A DNA stretch of 64,000 nt from Aculops lycopersici (GCA_015350385.1 WNKI01000002.1:5078636-5142635), one strand, 5' to 3'. Counted from the stretch's first letter, positions 1 to 10,922 are shown. Made by a program: numbers and translations. The notes: generated by a model from the sequence alone, not told the origin.

Positions 1-552
1 AATAGAGACGGTTGGAAGCACCAACATTCACATTCCTTCTCATCACTGAGAGACTTTGCCAATGATACTAATATTTACATTGGCTCTACAACAGCCGCTA
101 CATCGGCGACAAATCAAAATCTACCCACTACACCCACTAAACCTCATCAAAGTTTTATCAAGTCAGACATACTTCATGACGACCATATAGAGATAGACGA
201 TTTAATCATCACCAATGATATGGAAGCCACAATCAATCATCAAAATGGAGGTGGCAACTCAAATGTAGAAAGAGTTTTTCAAGATCTAGATTTTCACGTG
301 GAACGAGCAAAGGCTGCGGCCGAAACCTACGATCAAAGAGCCGCCGAGCTAGCGGATCGTATCGATATCAATGGACCAGCAGTGGATCCAATATTCCGGC
401 CAAGAGTGAGCAAAATACCTGAGTTATTTTATTGCAGTGAAAACTTCGGCTTAAACTTGCGGAAGTTGCTTGTTATCATATTTGTTGTATGCCTTCTTGT
501 TCCATTGATATACTTGAATCAAGCAACAGAGGGCAACGGCTCACAACTTTAG
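1..552 (+). CDS. 3' end of an unidentified C-terminally anchored membrane protein
   Basis: The frame is open from the first base of the window to the stop at 550-552, so this is the C-terminal 183 residues of a longer protein whose start lies upstream; the first in-frame ATG at 220 need not be the start. The visible part is polar and Thr/Asn-rich, then has an acidic patch (HDDHIEIDDLI) and a likely helical segment with many Ala and Glu (residues about 90-125). It ends with one strongly hydrophobic stretch (LLVIIFVVCLLVPLIYL) about 10 residues from the C-terminus. This is the layout of a tail-anchored or single-pass protein with its bulk in the cytosol. I do not recognise the family. TMEM199 follows 300 bp downstream on the same strand. 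Confidence 0.7.
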   Translation, partial: NRDGWKHQHSHSFSSLRDFANDTNIYIGSTTAATSATNQNLPTTPTKPHQSFIKSDILHDDHIEIDDLIITNDMEATINHQNGGGNSNVERVFQDLDFHVERAKAAAETYDQRAAELADRIDINGPAVDPIFRPRVSKIPELFYCSENFGLNLRKLLVIIFVVCLLVPLIYLNQATEGNGSQL

Positions 553-852
553 AGAGATGTTATTTAGAAATCGTTAATTTATTATAATAGAATCGTTATT
601 CAATTCATCGGGTTTGAAAGCCTAATTACTCAGACATCTTACTTGATTGACTTTTTATGGGTAGCTCGATAACCGAATCTCGGTTTATGGAGTCGTGCGT
701 GTAAAATGATCTATGCATGCGCGGTGCACATTTCTTTGTTTACATATCGCTAGTTGCAAGTCGCAACGTGTTGTTAGATGATATACCAGAGTTAGGCTCT
801 CTTTCCATCTTGATTATTAATCATTTGAACGAATTCAAATCAATCCATCGCC
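553..852. other. Intergenic stretch before TMEM199
   Basis: AT-rich 3' flank of the first gene and presumably the promoter and leader of the next. No conserved coding or RNA structure seen. Confidence 0.5.
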
Positions 853-1560
853 ATGCTAGTCAGAAGGGAAAAGTTCAACCCTTTATTCGACCCAAGTTGT
901 TGCACCTTCAAACTGGACGGAAGAATCAGAAAGCAAATCGATGTCTTGGTCGAATCCAAAGATGTCGAAAAAGATGTAAGAGCCACACTCAAAGAGCTCA
1001 TAGAAGAGGATGAATCCAACAAGAATACCTTGAGTTACGATTCGTTAGTCAGACTACACAAATACATTCAAAGAGCCGATCCCGATTATATTGATCCATT
1101 CTACATCTTTAGCGCGAAATGCAAATGTATTGAACCAAAACCTCGTGATAATAAGCAACTAGATAATAGACTCAAACAATTGCGACTCAGGCAATCTCAT
1201 ATGCTCTACAACAGTATAGCATCATCGGTGGATCGAGTTGTAGAGAACAAAATTGAGAGGGAAATAGATGAAGGCATCGACAAGGGCGATCTGTCGTCTA
1301 AAATCATTTATTCTAGTCATAACAATGGTGAGGCCTCATCAAAAGCCCAGTCTCACATGGGCGAATTCCGAAAGCTGAATGGATCCGTTGTAGCTGTATT
1401 GAATTCGTTTCTTGTATACATTTGCACCTTCCTTTTTTGCTATAAGGCCATCGAGTATTCAATTCCACAACCCAACTATATTGCTCAGGTTCTCTTCGGA
1501 CTTGCAGGCTCGACAGTGGTAGCAATCGCGGAGTTGTACTTCCTATTTCGAGTTTTGTGA
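853..1560 (+). CDS. TMEM199: TMEM199 / Vma12-like V-ATPase assembly factor
   Basis: A 235-residue intronless protein. The order of features matches the TMEM199/Vma12 family: a soluble N-terminal half with a leucine-rich helical region (SYDSLVRLHKYIQ near residue 60, like the family's helix before the LY motif), a short basic/amphipathic helix (LDNRLKQLRLRQ, residues 99-110), then two membrane helices near the C-terminus (about 182-202 and 211-232). It closes with AELYFLFRVL, like AELYVMVRA in the vertebrate protein. In this family the protein sits in the ER membrane and helps assemble the Vo sector of the vacuolar proton pump. Length is close to the usual 200-220 residues. The gene is convergent with the chimeric carrier gene; the stop codons are only 138 bp apart. 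Assignment is from remembered family features, without an alignment. Confidence 0.75.
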   Translation: MLVRREKFNPLFDPSCCTFKLDGRIRKQIDVLVESKDVEKDVRATLKELIEEDESNKNTLSYDSLVRLHKYIQRADPDYIDPFYIFSAKCKCIEPKPRDNKQLDNRLKQLRLRQSHMLYNSIASSVDRVVENKIEREIDEGIDKGDLSSKIIYSSHNNGEASSKAQSHMGEFRKLNGSVVAVLNSFLVYICTFLFCYKAIEYSIPQPNYIAQVLFGLAGSTVVAIAELYFLFRVL

Positions 1561-1698
1561 GGATTATAAAGTTGTTGAGTTGCTGAGAGCAGATATATTA
1601 ATAATGTTATATATACAGTTGTAGATTTTTATATTAATCGATAACAATATGTAGTATTGTACTATTGAAACACCACATGGGATCACAAGACTACTCAA

Positions 1699-3243
1699 TC
1701 AAGAGCTATCGGATGTTATGGTGGTTGTTGCGCTCGTCGCTCCGGCAATCTGTATGTTTGGTACGGGGTCCGAACCAGCTGGTCTACGACCACCGAAATC
1801 AACGTAAAAGGCACGTTGTAAAACTTCATATGTCAACAGGGTGAATCCAAATTGGGGCGCACTCCTGAAAACTCTGGCTGGCCCACCTTTCCAGAAGGCC
1901 ATGAATCCCTCCTCAGCGGTTATCTTCTTGATGGCATCAATAACTCCGGTGTAGGTTGATTGTCCAGCTCGGGCTTGAACTTGTAGACGTGTCTTTATCA
2001 CGTCGGCTGGGGTCACTAGGTAGGCGGCAGGAACACCTGCAATCATGGCAGAGATAAGCAATGATCCTGGTCCATTCCTTCCATTCTCATCCGCAAAAGT
2101 TGACTTACAATGAGCGTAGGCCGGGAAGTATATAGCTGAGAAAGGTATATCTCTAAGGAAACAAGCTTTCGAACCCTGTGTTCGATTAGAAATAGGACAA
2201 AGGTAAAGGAAGTGAAAGAAGAGTTAGTCAAGATTAAAATCAAACATATTATGCGAAACCTTATTTTTGAGATTGAGCATCAACTCACCTTGTACAATCC
2301 TCTGAATCCAAGTTCTCTGATAACATCTACAGCTCGTGTCTTGGGTCCAGTAGCAATCTCACCGGCGACTTGGAGTCTGATTTTGACTATCTCTAAGGGA
2401 TTGGTAAACATAACCTGCGAAGCACCAGCCTGTTGATATGTTGGTAAATTTTCCATCGAATTAGTGGGTCTGTCGTTGATGTAGTTCAGTTTGATTGTCT
2501 CAAGCATTTGTACTTACACATCCTCCAGCTATGATTTCTTGCCAGAGCAAAATAGTATTGCTACTACTGATATTGAGGAATTTGTCCCTTACTAGATCGT
2601 TCATTGTAAGCTTGATAGCTTTCTCTGGACAAACGCCAACTAGTTGTGGCAGTAGGCCTCGATACAAACCGGCGGCACCTTCGTAACGAACTACCTTCTT
2701 AACACAATCTATACTATTTCTGTACATCAGCTCGCCGACATATGACCCAGCTCTTTGGTTCTGCATCCGAGTTTTGACAAGATCTATAGGATAGACAACA
2801 GTTGCACCAGCCGCACCAGCAACTGAACCCAAAGAGAACCTGTACAAACTTTCCAAAATACTTGTGAGGGTTCCTCTATCATCACTTTTAACCTTTGCAA
2901 TAGGCACTGGTGTAAACTCTTTCGCCAACTTGGTTAGTTCCCGATGATGGAACGAGGTATGATCGAGTTCAATCTCACCGGTAAACTCAAGCTTTATCTT
3001 CTGGTTGGGTTCAAATTTGACATCTGGCTTGAGGCGGAGGTTAACTTTACCTGTTATAGGCTCGCCATCGAAGAATAGATAGTATTTGTCCTTCTTGGCC
3101 GCATGCTGACCTGTAGCTCGATCATCAGTTGATCCATCGGCCCCACCAGTCGCGGAGGTTAGCTCGGCCGGTTGTCTAGTTGGTGCATCTTTGAGAATAT
3201 TATCTAACTCGGCGCTTTGCTTAACGCCCAAGAAAAGGCCCAT
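1699..3243 (-). CDS. Chimera: Vps26 N-terminal segment fused to aralar/citrin mitochondrial carrier
   Basis: Three exons on the minus strand: 3243-2518, 2429-2289 and 2175-1699 (447 codons plus stop). Both introns (88 and 113 bp) are phase 0 with GTAAGT/GTGAGT donors and CAG acceptors. Residues 1 to about 95 match the start of retromer subunit Vps26: FLGVKQSAELD is like FLGFGQSADIE of the fly protein, and YYLFFDGEPITGKVNL and KIKLEFTGEIEL follow. From about residue 125 the protein is the carrier domain of the aspartate/glutamate exchanger aralar/citrin (SLC25A12/13), with YRFSLGSVAGAAGATVVYPIDLVKTR and the second and third carrier signatures NPLEIVK and TPADVIK. The EF-hand half normally found before the carrier is absent, and nothing resembling it lies upstream here. 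The junction falls inside exon 1 with no intron. If made, the protein would be a six-helix inner-membrane carrier without its calcium sensor. I infer a gene fusion or retrocopy insertion. Confidence 0.85.
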
Positions 3244-4479
3244 GGGAAGACGGAATAAAAATTGATTTTCCTAGAGTGAAATGTTAGGAACTTTAATACT
3301 GAGGTGATGCGGTCTCGTATCGTTGTTGATTATCTTCAAGTGCTTGTTGCAAGAGATTTCGCTCGAGTGTCAATCTCGATTCAATGTTGCAAAGATTCTT
3401 GTACTCAGATTTGTCTCAATATAAATGTGCGGCGACGTTGTGTCTTAGTGTAGTCAAGTGGTTTATAATATAGTTGTGGAGATTTAGATTAACATCAAGA
3501 AGATTGACAGTAGAATATTAGGGGAAGATAAATACAAATCTGTGAGGTGGCAACGAAAGCATCATTAGTCTAGACCTGTAGCCGGGTTAATATGAAGGGC
3601 ACCAAGGAGCATGTGATGTTAGGATGGCGAAGTCACTTGCGAGTGCAGCCACACACAAGGGCTCCCAATGGCCGCCATGGGCGACGGATAGGCAATAGGA
3701 GAAGCTATGGAGAGGACAAGTGTTACATACAGTACAGTATGAGTCGGAATCGCATATTCACTTCAACTCGAATTTTGCCGGTTTTTGGCTCTTTTTGACA
3801 ACAGCGGTTGTGCTACGGTTCACTCGTTGCCTCGAGAAAGATTTCTCACGCCTACCCTCCCAAAAATAGTACCGATCGTAAGTCCGCCTCACAGCTGATA
3901 GAAAAAAACTCACGGGTTGTCTGTGTGACTCGAGGTACGAGCGTTGCCTGCGTGCCGAACTCAGCAGCGCTGCAGCAAATGTGTCTCAACTGCTTTGCTC
4001 AAATGTCGCGCTTAAATGAAAATGCGATTTCTACTCATAGTCTACAGAGTGCAAGTGTCCTATTCGCTCGTTTGTTCACTGTCGCGAAGGGCCAACCACT
4101 GCAAACACAATGATAGTTCAAGTGGATTGGTGCAAGGCAACAAACAAACAAACACACATGCAAAGTTTGCACCACTCGTCTGATTGGGATTTCTGCACAT
4201 GTTTTTGGCGCGGTCGCGGCGCCCGCCTAGGTTGTTGCAGTGTGACGCAAGGACACGAGGGGCATGCTAGCGCCTCAAGCGCTAAGAATATTTTGAGTTT
4301 TTCATTGGCTTCGATTTTTTTGTTTACTATTGTTGCTGTAAGATTGATATTATAACGGCCGTACCTATGGCTCGCAGTGCTATTATTTATGTAACTACAC
4401 ACTAATGCAACCAACTACAGTTGTTATCTTATATTGAATATATATATATGCCAAGAAAATTACTTCTATTTGCATAAAC
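3244..4479. other. Divergent intergenic region between the chimera and PDSS2
   Basis: About 1.2 kb between two divergent starts. A possible acceptor (cactctag, minus strand, about 25 bases before the chimera's ATG) suggests a leader intron for that gene. Two CAAGTGG motifs (near 3452 and 4116) and the imperfect inverted sequence agcgcctcaagcgct near 4270 are the only other features. I looked for EF-hand coding here because aralar should have it, and found none. Confidence 0.5.
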
Positions 4480-5178
4480 ATGCTCAAGACGCTTTCGCAT
4501 CCATTCGTTGCCGAGCTAAAGCGAAGGATTGCAAGTCAAAACTCTCTCCTAGGACCTATCATATTATCAATCAGTGAAATAATACCCACCACAAAATCAA
4601 GTGCCAGAGTAAAGCAGCACAAGTTATCTGAGGTAACAGATTTAATTCATGCCGCCCATGTATTTCACAGGTGCATCTTTGAAAATGCAGCTCACAGAGA
4701 CAATGTGATGTCAAGTTTAGTCGGCGATTACCTTCTGGCCCAGTCTTCGCTGGACATGGCCGACATGAGACTACCTCGAACTGTTGGCTTGATAGCTAAG
4801 GGACTGGAAGATTACACAATAGGCGAGTTCGAACTATTACGGGACCAGAGAGAGATTGAGCGACATGCCGAGCTCACCTGCGGATCTCTAATGGCAAACG
4901 CCTGCCTATCCGCCTCGCTTCTTGCAGGACAAACTGAAAAAAGTGATTGGAGCAAGATGGCCTTCAATTTCGGTCATCACACGGGTACAGCTCAGAGATT
5001 GTTGGAGATTTCAAACGACGACCAAGACCTTACTGCCGATAAGAGGCTACTCAACCAATTGGCCAACAAGCATCTCGATCACTCAATTGCAATGCTAAAC
5101 AAGGACCTGGTACCCGAATCAAAACCTAGGGAGCAACTATTATCTCTTGTGGACAAAATGAGGAGTAGAATTCCTTGA
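4480..5178 (+). CDS. PDSS2: PDSS2-like subunit of trans-polyprenyl diphosphate synthase
   Basis: A 232-residue intronless protein of the polyprenyl synthase fold. The motif EVTDLIHAAHVFHRCIFEN (residues 50-68) matches the EITELIHIALLVHRGI helix of PDSS2, followed by GDYLLAQSS (like GDFLLANAC), WSKMAFNFGHHTGTAQ (like MAFQYGKHMAMSHK) and a C-terminal helix with SKPREQLLSLVDKMRSRI. The two DDxxD motifs of catalytic prenyl synthases are absent, as expected for PDSS2, which pairs with PDSS1 to make the side chain of coenzyme Q in mitochondria. It is much shorter than the roughly 400-residue vertebrate protein. The region before the EVTDLIH helix is compressed, no cleavable mitochondrial presequence is obvious, and the segment before the last helix is reduced. 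Start chosen as the first ATG in a long open frame; a short upstream exon cannot be excluded. Confidence 0.75.
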   Translation: MLKTLSHPFVAELKRRIASQNSLLGPIILSISEIIPTTKSSARVKQHKLSEVTDLIHAAHVFHRCIFENAAHRDNVMSSLVGDYLLAQSSLDMADMRLPRTVGLIAKGLEDYTIGEFELLRDQREIERHAELTCGSLMANACLSASLLAGQTEKSDWSKMAFNFGHHTGTAQRLLEISNDDQDLTADKRLLNQLANKHLDHSIAMLNKDLVPESKPREQLLSLVDKMRSRIP

Positions 5179-6161
5179 TAATGATGATAACGTGTGTGTG
5201 AGAATTTTAATGTGTTATATTCTACCAAGTTGATTTCTGGTTTCAAATTATCCCCTGGATCTCACAAACAACCCCGCTAGTCATTGTGAAAGAAAACTTT
5301 TTGGTAACCGACTCTCGGTTAGCTAAGAAGTTGAGAATCTCGTTTTGTTTAACTACAAATAGTCATCTACAGAGAGTGATACTATTCCCATCTCTACCAT
5401 TATTATTATTATCATCATCACATATGATGATGATCGCTATTCACCATTAAATTATCTTGGCCGTCTTGTTGATGGCCGCCCGTTTTTTAAGAATCAATTA
5501 TAAATGCTAAGAAAATTTTAAAATTTTGTCTAGATCAAATTAATGTATACATCCGCACCGATACCTGAACAAATACCAACATCATGTAAACAAGTAGTAC
5601 CTGTTATATTGATAACGCTAACCGCATCATTAAAACATTCGATTATGTAGCCTGTGAGCAACGCGTTTTGCATCGCTGCTTGTTGGGTGTCCCTTCGAAC
5701 ACTGGGCATGGAAGATTTCTTTACCACATCTGATCTCTTTCCAAATCTTCGTCGGGTAAACTAAATGCCTCCTTAATCTCTTGACTTATATATAATTTAA
5801 GATCAAGCTTCATGCGGGGGCTACATCTTTATTTCTATCAAGTAACTTGACACTGATTTGAACTTGTATGAGCATCGAGTTGTTAGACATCATTTGAGAT
5901 GGGAAGATTAGATAGAAGGAAAAGTTCGTCTAAGGGGAACTTGGTTTATTCTTTATATATCTATATCAGGTAATAGTACAATTGTGCTGATTGGTGAATA
6001 GTAGAGAAAAATTATATACGCTACTAGTAATGAAGGACTTGAAGGTTGTATAATCTAATGCATGCTTGTAAGAATCTATCTAATTAAAAGTGATTGCAAT
6101 AGTAAATGCTTGTTCATGATCTCATGTTGTAATTGATTCTACTGGTCATAGGTTCGAGCTC
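5179..6161. other. Convergent intergenic region, PDSS2 and FAR 3' ends
   Basis: Two 3' flanks. It contains a near-palindrome of ATC/GAT triplets (about 5410-5433) after an ATT run, and a minus-strand AATAAA (5950-5945) that could serve the reductase gene. Short minus-strand open stretches (5813-5723 and 5727-5530) have some protein-like character but I could not join or recognise them. Confidence 0.4.
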
Positions 6162-7670
6162 TCAGAAAACTCTAAGTACTTTTGATCCAGTGGAGTAGAC
6201 CAGTGAGGCTATGAAAGCTAAAAATATTGTTAGAAATCCATAGTGCACCCAGGTAACAAGTTTCTGCCTAGATCTAGCCGCCTTGAGCGCCTCCTCTGTT
6301 GTCTCCTCTTTGAGGAGATAAGTCCTAACTCCTAGCCAAGTCTTTCGTGCTTGTTCCTCCCAATTAAAGTTTCTCATATCAAATTTGAAAGTTTCCCTCT
6401 CGGATTGTTCTAATGATTCGCTAAGATCAATAACGTTCTTGCTGCAGAAGTTCCACTCGTTACTCGTGAAGGGTTTCAAAATTTTGTATCCATGATGCAT
6501 CTTTTGAGTAATCTTGACCATGATTCTCTTGTAGCCCAAGAGAGTTATAATCATATCAACAAAGTAGGCGAATAGTAGCTCGGAGAAGACTCTAGTGAGA
6601 AAGAAGCTAACTGGATTTGCTCTCTGATACCTGGGCGCGTGGATCATGGGTCGAACAATCTTCATGGGCGGTGTTTGTGTCGCCGTGGCGCGGAGCATAT
6701 CAAAGTATTGGCCCCACGAAACTGCTTTCATATTGCCCGAAGTCATGTTGTAAAATCGCAGCTTGTCTGGTGAATTGTGAGCCACATCATAAGCGGCGCA
6801 AATGGTGCAATTGGCAACATAATCAACAGGTACCATATCGGAAGTTGCATAATAATTCCAATCAATGGTTCGCAAAACTCCAATTGCAGCCAGAGTTCCC
6901 AAACCTGCGATTCCATTAACATTATCCACCCACCCCTCGCATGGTTCTTCGGCAGAGGAGATAACAATCGATGGTCTAACTATTCCAATTGGATACTTGC
7001 CCTCGTTCTTAGCAACTAAATGCTCGGCAACGGCCTTTGTGTATGTGTAGGTATTTGGTCTTCCATCAAGAAGTTTCTCCGTTAGTTGGGCCGCCGCGTC
7101 GTCGTCTAAATTCTCGACAATCTTCAATACTCGCTCCGCTTCAATCTTCAAAGGAACTAGCTCCTCGCCAATATCTTCTATTTGGGAATTTGAATAGGCA
7201 GTACTAATATGAACGAATGCAGTTAACTTCTTACACGAATTGCAAAGATCAATCACCGATCTGGTTCCGTAGACATTGTCGCGCATGTTATCCATCAATG
7301 GGGCATCAAATCTAACTGAGGCAGCCGAGTGCATGATAACATCCACCTCATTGCATAGTATCTCTCTATCACTTGCGCTCAAACCCAATCCATCAGTCGT
7401 TAGGTCACTCTCAATGGCGATCACCTTGTTAGCTAACTCCTCATAGGTAAACTTAAAAGTAAACGGCTTTGTTTTTAAGATAGACTCTAAACGCTCCTTA
7501 GCCGATTGATTACGTTTTGATCTTAAAAGTAGGTAAATTTTGCCTATGTCCTTACAGGTATCCATCAACTTCCACAGGATAACCTTGCCGAGGAAACCAC
7601 TTGCGCCCGTAATGAGTACAGTTTTCCCCGAATAAAATTTTACAATCTTTGAGTTTGGCGAGGGTGACAT
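6162..7670 (-). CDS. Fatty acyl-CoA reductase (alcohol-forming)
   Basis: A 502-residue intronless protein, the usual length of this arthropod-expanded family, which reduces fatty acyl-CoA to primary alcohol with NADPH for cuticular wax or pheromone precursors. The Rossmann motif TGASGFLG is at residues 21-28, SAASVRFDAPL at 115-125, and the short-chain dehydrogenase catalytic pair Y208 and K212 in TYTYTKAVAEH. IVRPSIV follows, then the FAR C-terminal (sterile) domain and a C-terminal membrane helix (GFLTIFLAFIASLVY) that would hold it in the ER or peroxisome membrane. The frame stays open upstream to 7952, but MSPSPNSK at 7670 is the family-like start, 14 residues before the Rossmann strand. 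An AT dinucleotide run lies just upstream. The substrate cannot be told from sequence. Confidence 0.93.
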   Translation of the reverse strand: MSPSPNSKIVKFYSGKTVLITGASGFLGKVILWKLMDTCKDIGKIYLLLRSKRNQSAKERLESILKTKPFTFKFTYEELANKVIAIESDLTTDGLGLSASDREILCNEVDVIMHSAASVRFDAPLMDNMRDNVYGTRSVIDLCNSCKKLTAFVHISTAYSNSQIEDIGEELVPLKIEAERVLKIVENLDDDAAAQLTEKLLDGRPNTYTYTKAVAEHLVAKNEGKYPIGIVRPSIVISSAEEPCEGWVDNVNGIAGLGTLAAIGVLRTIDWNYYATSDMVPVDYVANCTICAAYDVAHNSPDKLRFYNMTSGNMKAVSWGQYFDMLRATATQTPPMKIVRPMIHAPRYQRANPVSFFLTRVFSELLFAYFVDMIITLLGYKRIMVKITQKMHHGYKILKPFTSNEWNFCSKNVIDLSESLEQSERETFKFDMRNFNWEEQARKTWLGVRTYLLKEETTEEALKAARSRQKLVTWVHYGFLTIFLAFIASLVYSTGSKVLRVF

Positions 7671-7700
7671 TTTCTCTCTTTCTTGCTCTAAATATTTATG

Positions 7701-7717
7701 TATATATATATATATAT
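7701..7717. repeat. (TA)n microsatellite upstream of FAR
   Basis: Uninterrupted TA dinucleotides about 30 bp 5' of the reductase start codon; could include a TATA-like element or be a simple repeat. Confidence 0.8.
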
Positions 7718-8919
7718 TTGAGTATATTGTGAATGTTGATCTTGGTTGCTTTGTTGAGCCTTGATGGATAAGATAACTTTCACTTGTTGCTTTATATAAA
7801 TAGTCGCGGCCGTCTTTGTGCAAGTGTTTACAGGGTGTTTCAAAGATCTTAGACAACTTTTTTCCCGAATAACTCCCGAAGTAGGCGGAGTAGGTTGCTG
7901 AAATATTGAGGGGGTCGATAGATGCAATTGGAAATGGAATTTCCTGTGCCAAAAATCAGCTTTCTGCGCACGCGTCATACCAAATGCCATAGGCCATTTA
8001 ACGTAAGCGTCTATGGGAAACGCGCACTTGTACGCGAGATTGCCATAGACGCGGTTGCTCTATTTTGTGCGCGTTTTTATGATTTTTTTTTGATAAAACT
8101 TCAAAATTGAAGTTGAAACTATTCTGCTTTATAATTTCAATTTTTCAATAGAAATCGCGAGATGTCTATTTTTTATCACCTCACTCTGACTGTCGCAATT
8201 GATCTACCCATTGAGATAACCATTTCAGCGTGTCTAACTAATTATGCGTGTCAAATTCTTATTGGACACGTCTTGGTTAGTACAAGCTAAGCGAAAAGAG
8301 GTAGTGTCACAAAATAATTCTAATATAAAAGCAGAGAGGAGTAGAGGTACATCGCGCCACAAACTCACCAAAACTATTCTCAACCTCGTTATCTCTATTT
8401 CCCTCTTTCAGAATACTGAGAAGATGGTGCTAAGTTATAGGCGTAGTCTCGTTGTGATTGAAAGAAAAAGTGAGTGCATTGGATAAGGTAGTTGCACAGA
8501 ATAACTTTAGAAACGGTCAGACAGTTAGGTAGGTAGCGGCTTGTTGGTTGAGACATGCCTACTGGCACGAAGGATAAGGCTGGCGCGAGCTAGCCACTCG
8601 CCTGATTGGCAGGTAGGCCGAGAAATTAGGCAAACATGGCGTCGAGGAGCCGGCAAGTGGGCGCTAATTCCTGATTAAGATAGTGAGTAGATAAAATTTA
8701 AGATCGAGTTTTACTTGACGCCTGTAGCTGGCCTTTACCCTTTATTTTTTGCTAGTTGCCATCTGAGAGGATGTAGAAATCTACACGTTCACTCTTCTGT
8801 CGCAGCTTGCAAACAAGGAAGTGGAATAACAGCTCGTGATACTGCCGCAACAGGTGAGTGGTGGCAGTCAATGTTAGCACAGAACAACCAAGACGACGCC
8901 GCGGTCGCCATAGTTGCAA

Positions 8920-8990
8920 CTCTTAAATCAAGGACATGACTTGAACCCTTGCCACCGGACCGAGGCGTGTTACCATCTGAGTCGCCGGGA
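8920..8990 (-). other. tRNA-like sequence with box A and box B
   Basis: Read on the minus strand, CGACTCAGATGG resembles a pol III box A and GGGTTCAAGTC about 40 bases later resembles box B. The stems do not close: the T stem has at least two mismatches and the anticodon loop lacks U33. It is at best a tRNA pseudogene or a piece of a tRNA-derived SINE. Confidence 0.2.
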
Positions 8991-10922
8991 ACCCCGGAGA
9001 GAGAGAGGAGTAGTTTGCGTGCACAGCTAATGACTCACACGGCAGCCGGTTGTTGTTTGTTTATCTCGAGTTGACTGAGCAACTACGACAGTCAAATGGA
9101 AATAAAATGCTCGTCTCTCATTATAACGATCGCCTCTCATTGAGTTTTGCTTAGTTAAAAAATTGTTCTTGCATTTGAACTCAACTTCAGATAGACAGAT
9201 TTAGCTGTCCTGCTCTCTTACGTAAAACCCGTTACCACGCTAGTCCGGTGAAGGAATAGGCAGGCCGGCAGCTTAGTAGCTATATAGCAGACCAAAGCGA
9301 GATAACGAATGACTTCAAGACCAACCACTGAGCCAGAGTTCAGCTTCACCCTTTTGAACTCTAGCGTCACACTTCGCGATACAATAAACTCGAAGTCTCT
9401 TGTGCGCCTGACGCAACAGGTTAAGGCACCAGGTAATAGCTAACTAAAATACTCTTCTCATCAGGATATCCACATATCGAGAGATACACACGCTTGTCAG
9501 CAAAAGCACACAATCTCGTGCGCTCTCCGTGTGTGCAACTCGGCGTAGGCGAGGCTGGAACATGTCATGGACTCTCCTGTCATCTCTGCTTCTTACTCTA
9601 TCTTGATTTATGTATAAACTTAGTTAGTTGATGCAGTCTATACTCTCGTTAACATTATCTCCGTGATAAGAATTTGATAAAATTTTAGCAGGGGTTACGC
9701 GTGATAAAGAGTGCTAGAGTGGAAACTCGCGCAATTGGTTAGTGATACCTCAAAGACAGCACAAACTCTGTATGTATCTTCCAGCCAACAATTTCCTACT
9801 CAGAATCGCGTTTCTGGTACACTCGTAACTAACCGTTTGGCTGTTTGCTATTGCAGCATATTCGACGTATACTAAAATTCACAAGTCGACTCTTTCACCC
9901 ATCTAACCTCTTTAGCTAGATACTCTAAACTAACTTAAGTTGGTCTCAAGTTTAGCTCTAGAGAAGATAGTCAGCATTTAACAGATTGTGTAGCACACCT
10001 CAAGTTAGTTGTTGCAGCGACCTCGCTCGCGCTCTCTAGCAACAGGTGCTACATGCTTTGAAGGACGCGAACCGAAACTTCACGCCGTAGGCCTAGCCAA
10101 TGAACGATCACCGGGCAAATTGGTCCTTTCTCAATGATGCAGCGAGCGATTGTAGAGTTACTTGTTTTCCCTCTTCAACTACCACCGCTGTCGCGGTTGC
10201 AGTCGGATTTGCCGAGGAGCAAAGAGCCTAAATTTGCAACTTCGTCAACCTTTTGTGCTGACTCTCCTCGCGTGCGAGATGATGTTGGATACAACTTTTC
10301 CCACCTCAAGAACAGTCCATCAACCAACGTCATTTGGTTTCGTCGCCACTTCTAGCTAATGCTAGACCTATTGGTGGCAGCGGCAATTCAATACATAAGT
10401 TGCTGACTTGGAATCTCAGAGACGACAACCACAACCACGTAGGAAAAAATCTCATAAAACTTGAGAAACGCAACGGCAATTTTTGAGCCGTTTCCCCGAG
10501 TCGAAATCTGTTTTGCTTTCTAGAATATTTCACCACCTCTGCCTGTTGGATGAAAGTTCAATAAAAATTCCGTTTACTGATGAGAGAAATTTATTTAATC
10601 GCAAACGCGAGGGCGAGCTAGCTTACTAGCCTGCATTTTTCCACTCTCTATTGCACAATCTACAACGTGAAGCTCGAATTGTGTTATCGATTTAGTGGAT
10701 CCGGGAAGAATGAATCAAGACTTTTCTGTGGTGGTTTTGTAACAACAGTTGAATGAGTGAACCATCATCAACCACCTACGTCAGATGGTACTTCTGTCCT
10801 TTCCACTCGCTTCGTCTACAGGTACACCACAAGACTGGCAGCAGAGCTGATCGAGGCAACACAAACAACCGCAACAGGTGCATCGGCAGCAACAGCGATA
10901 GATTATTACATCATCATCAGCA

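Larger units (their letters stand above)
7671..10922. other. Long intergenic region between FAR and metalloprotease
   Basis: About 3.2 kb with no gene I can support. It holds the (TA)n run at 7701-7717, a perfect 10-bp inverted repeat (8007-8016 with 8043-8052), a tRNA-like stretch near 8920-8990, and three copies of CAACAGGTG (8848, 10040, 10872). Several short open frames have skewed, non-protein-like compositions. Confidence 0.5.

Noticed and set aside
3592..4355. Several plus-strand open frames before PDSS2
   Set aside because: Arg/Ser/Cys-biased compositions, no domain, no start context; they lie in the divergent promoter region.
5530..5813. Two short overlapping minus-strand frames with protein-like pieces (EIKEAFSLPDEDLE; RRRFGKR)
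   Set aside because: RRRFGKR looks like an RFamide cleavage site, but the frame has a stop just before it, the possible acceptor is purine-rich, and joining the frames needs a 22-nt intron. No family recognised.
8007..8052. Perfect 10-bp inverted repeat (gcgtctatgg / ccatagacgc)
   Set aside because: Could form a small hairpin, but it is isolated, has no terminator or RNA-gene context, and one such repeat in 64 kb is unremarkable.
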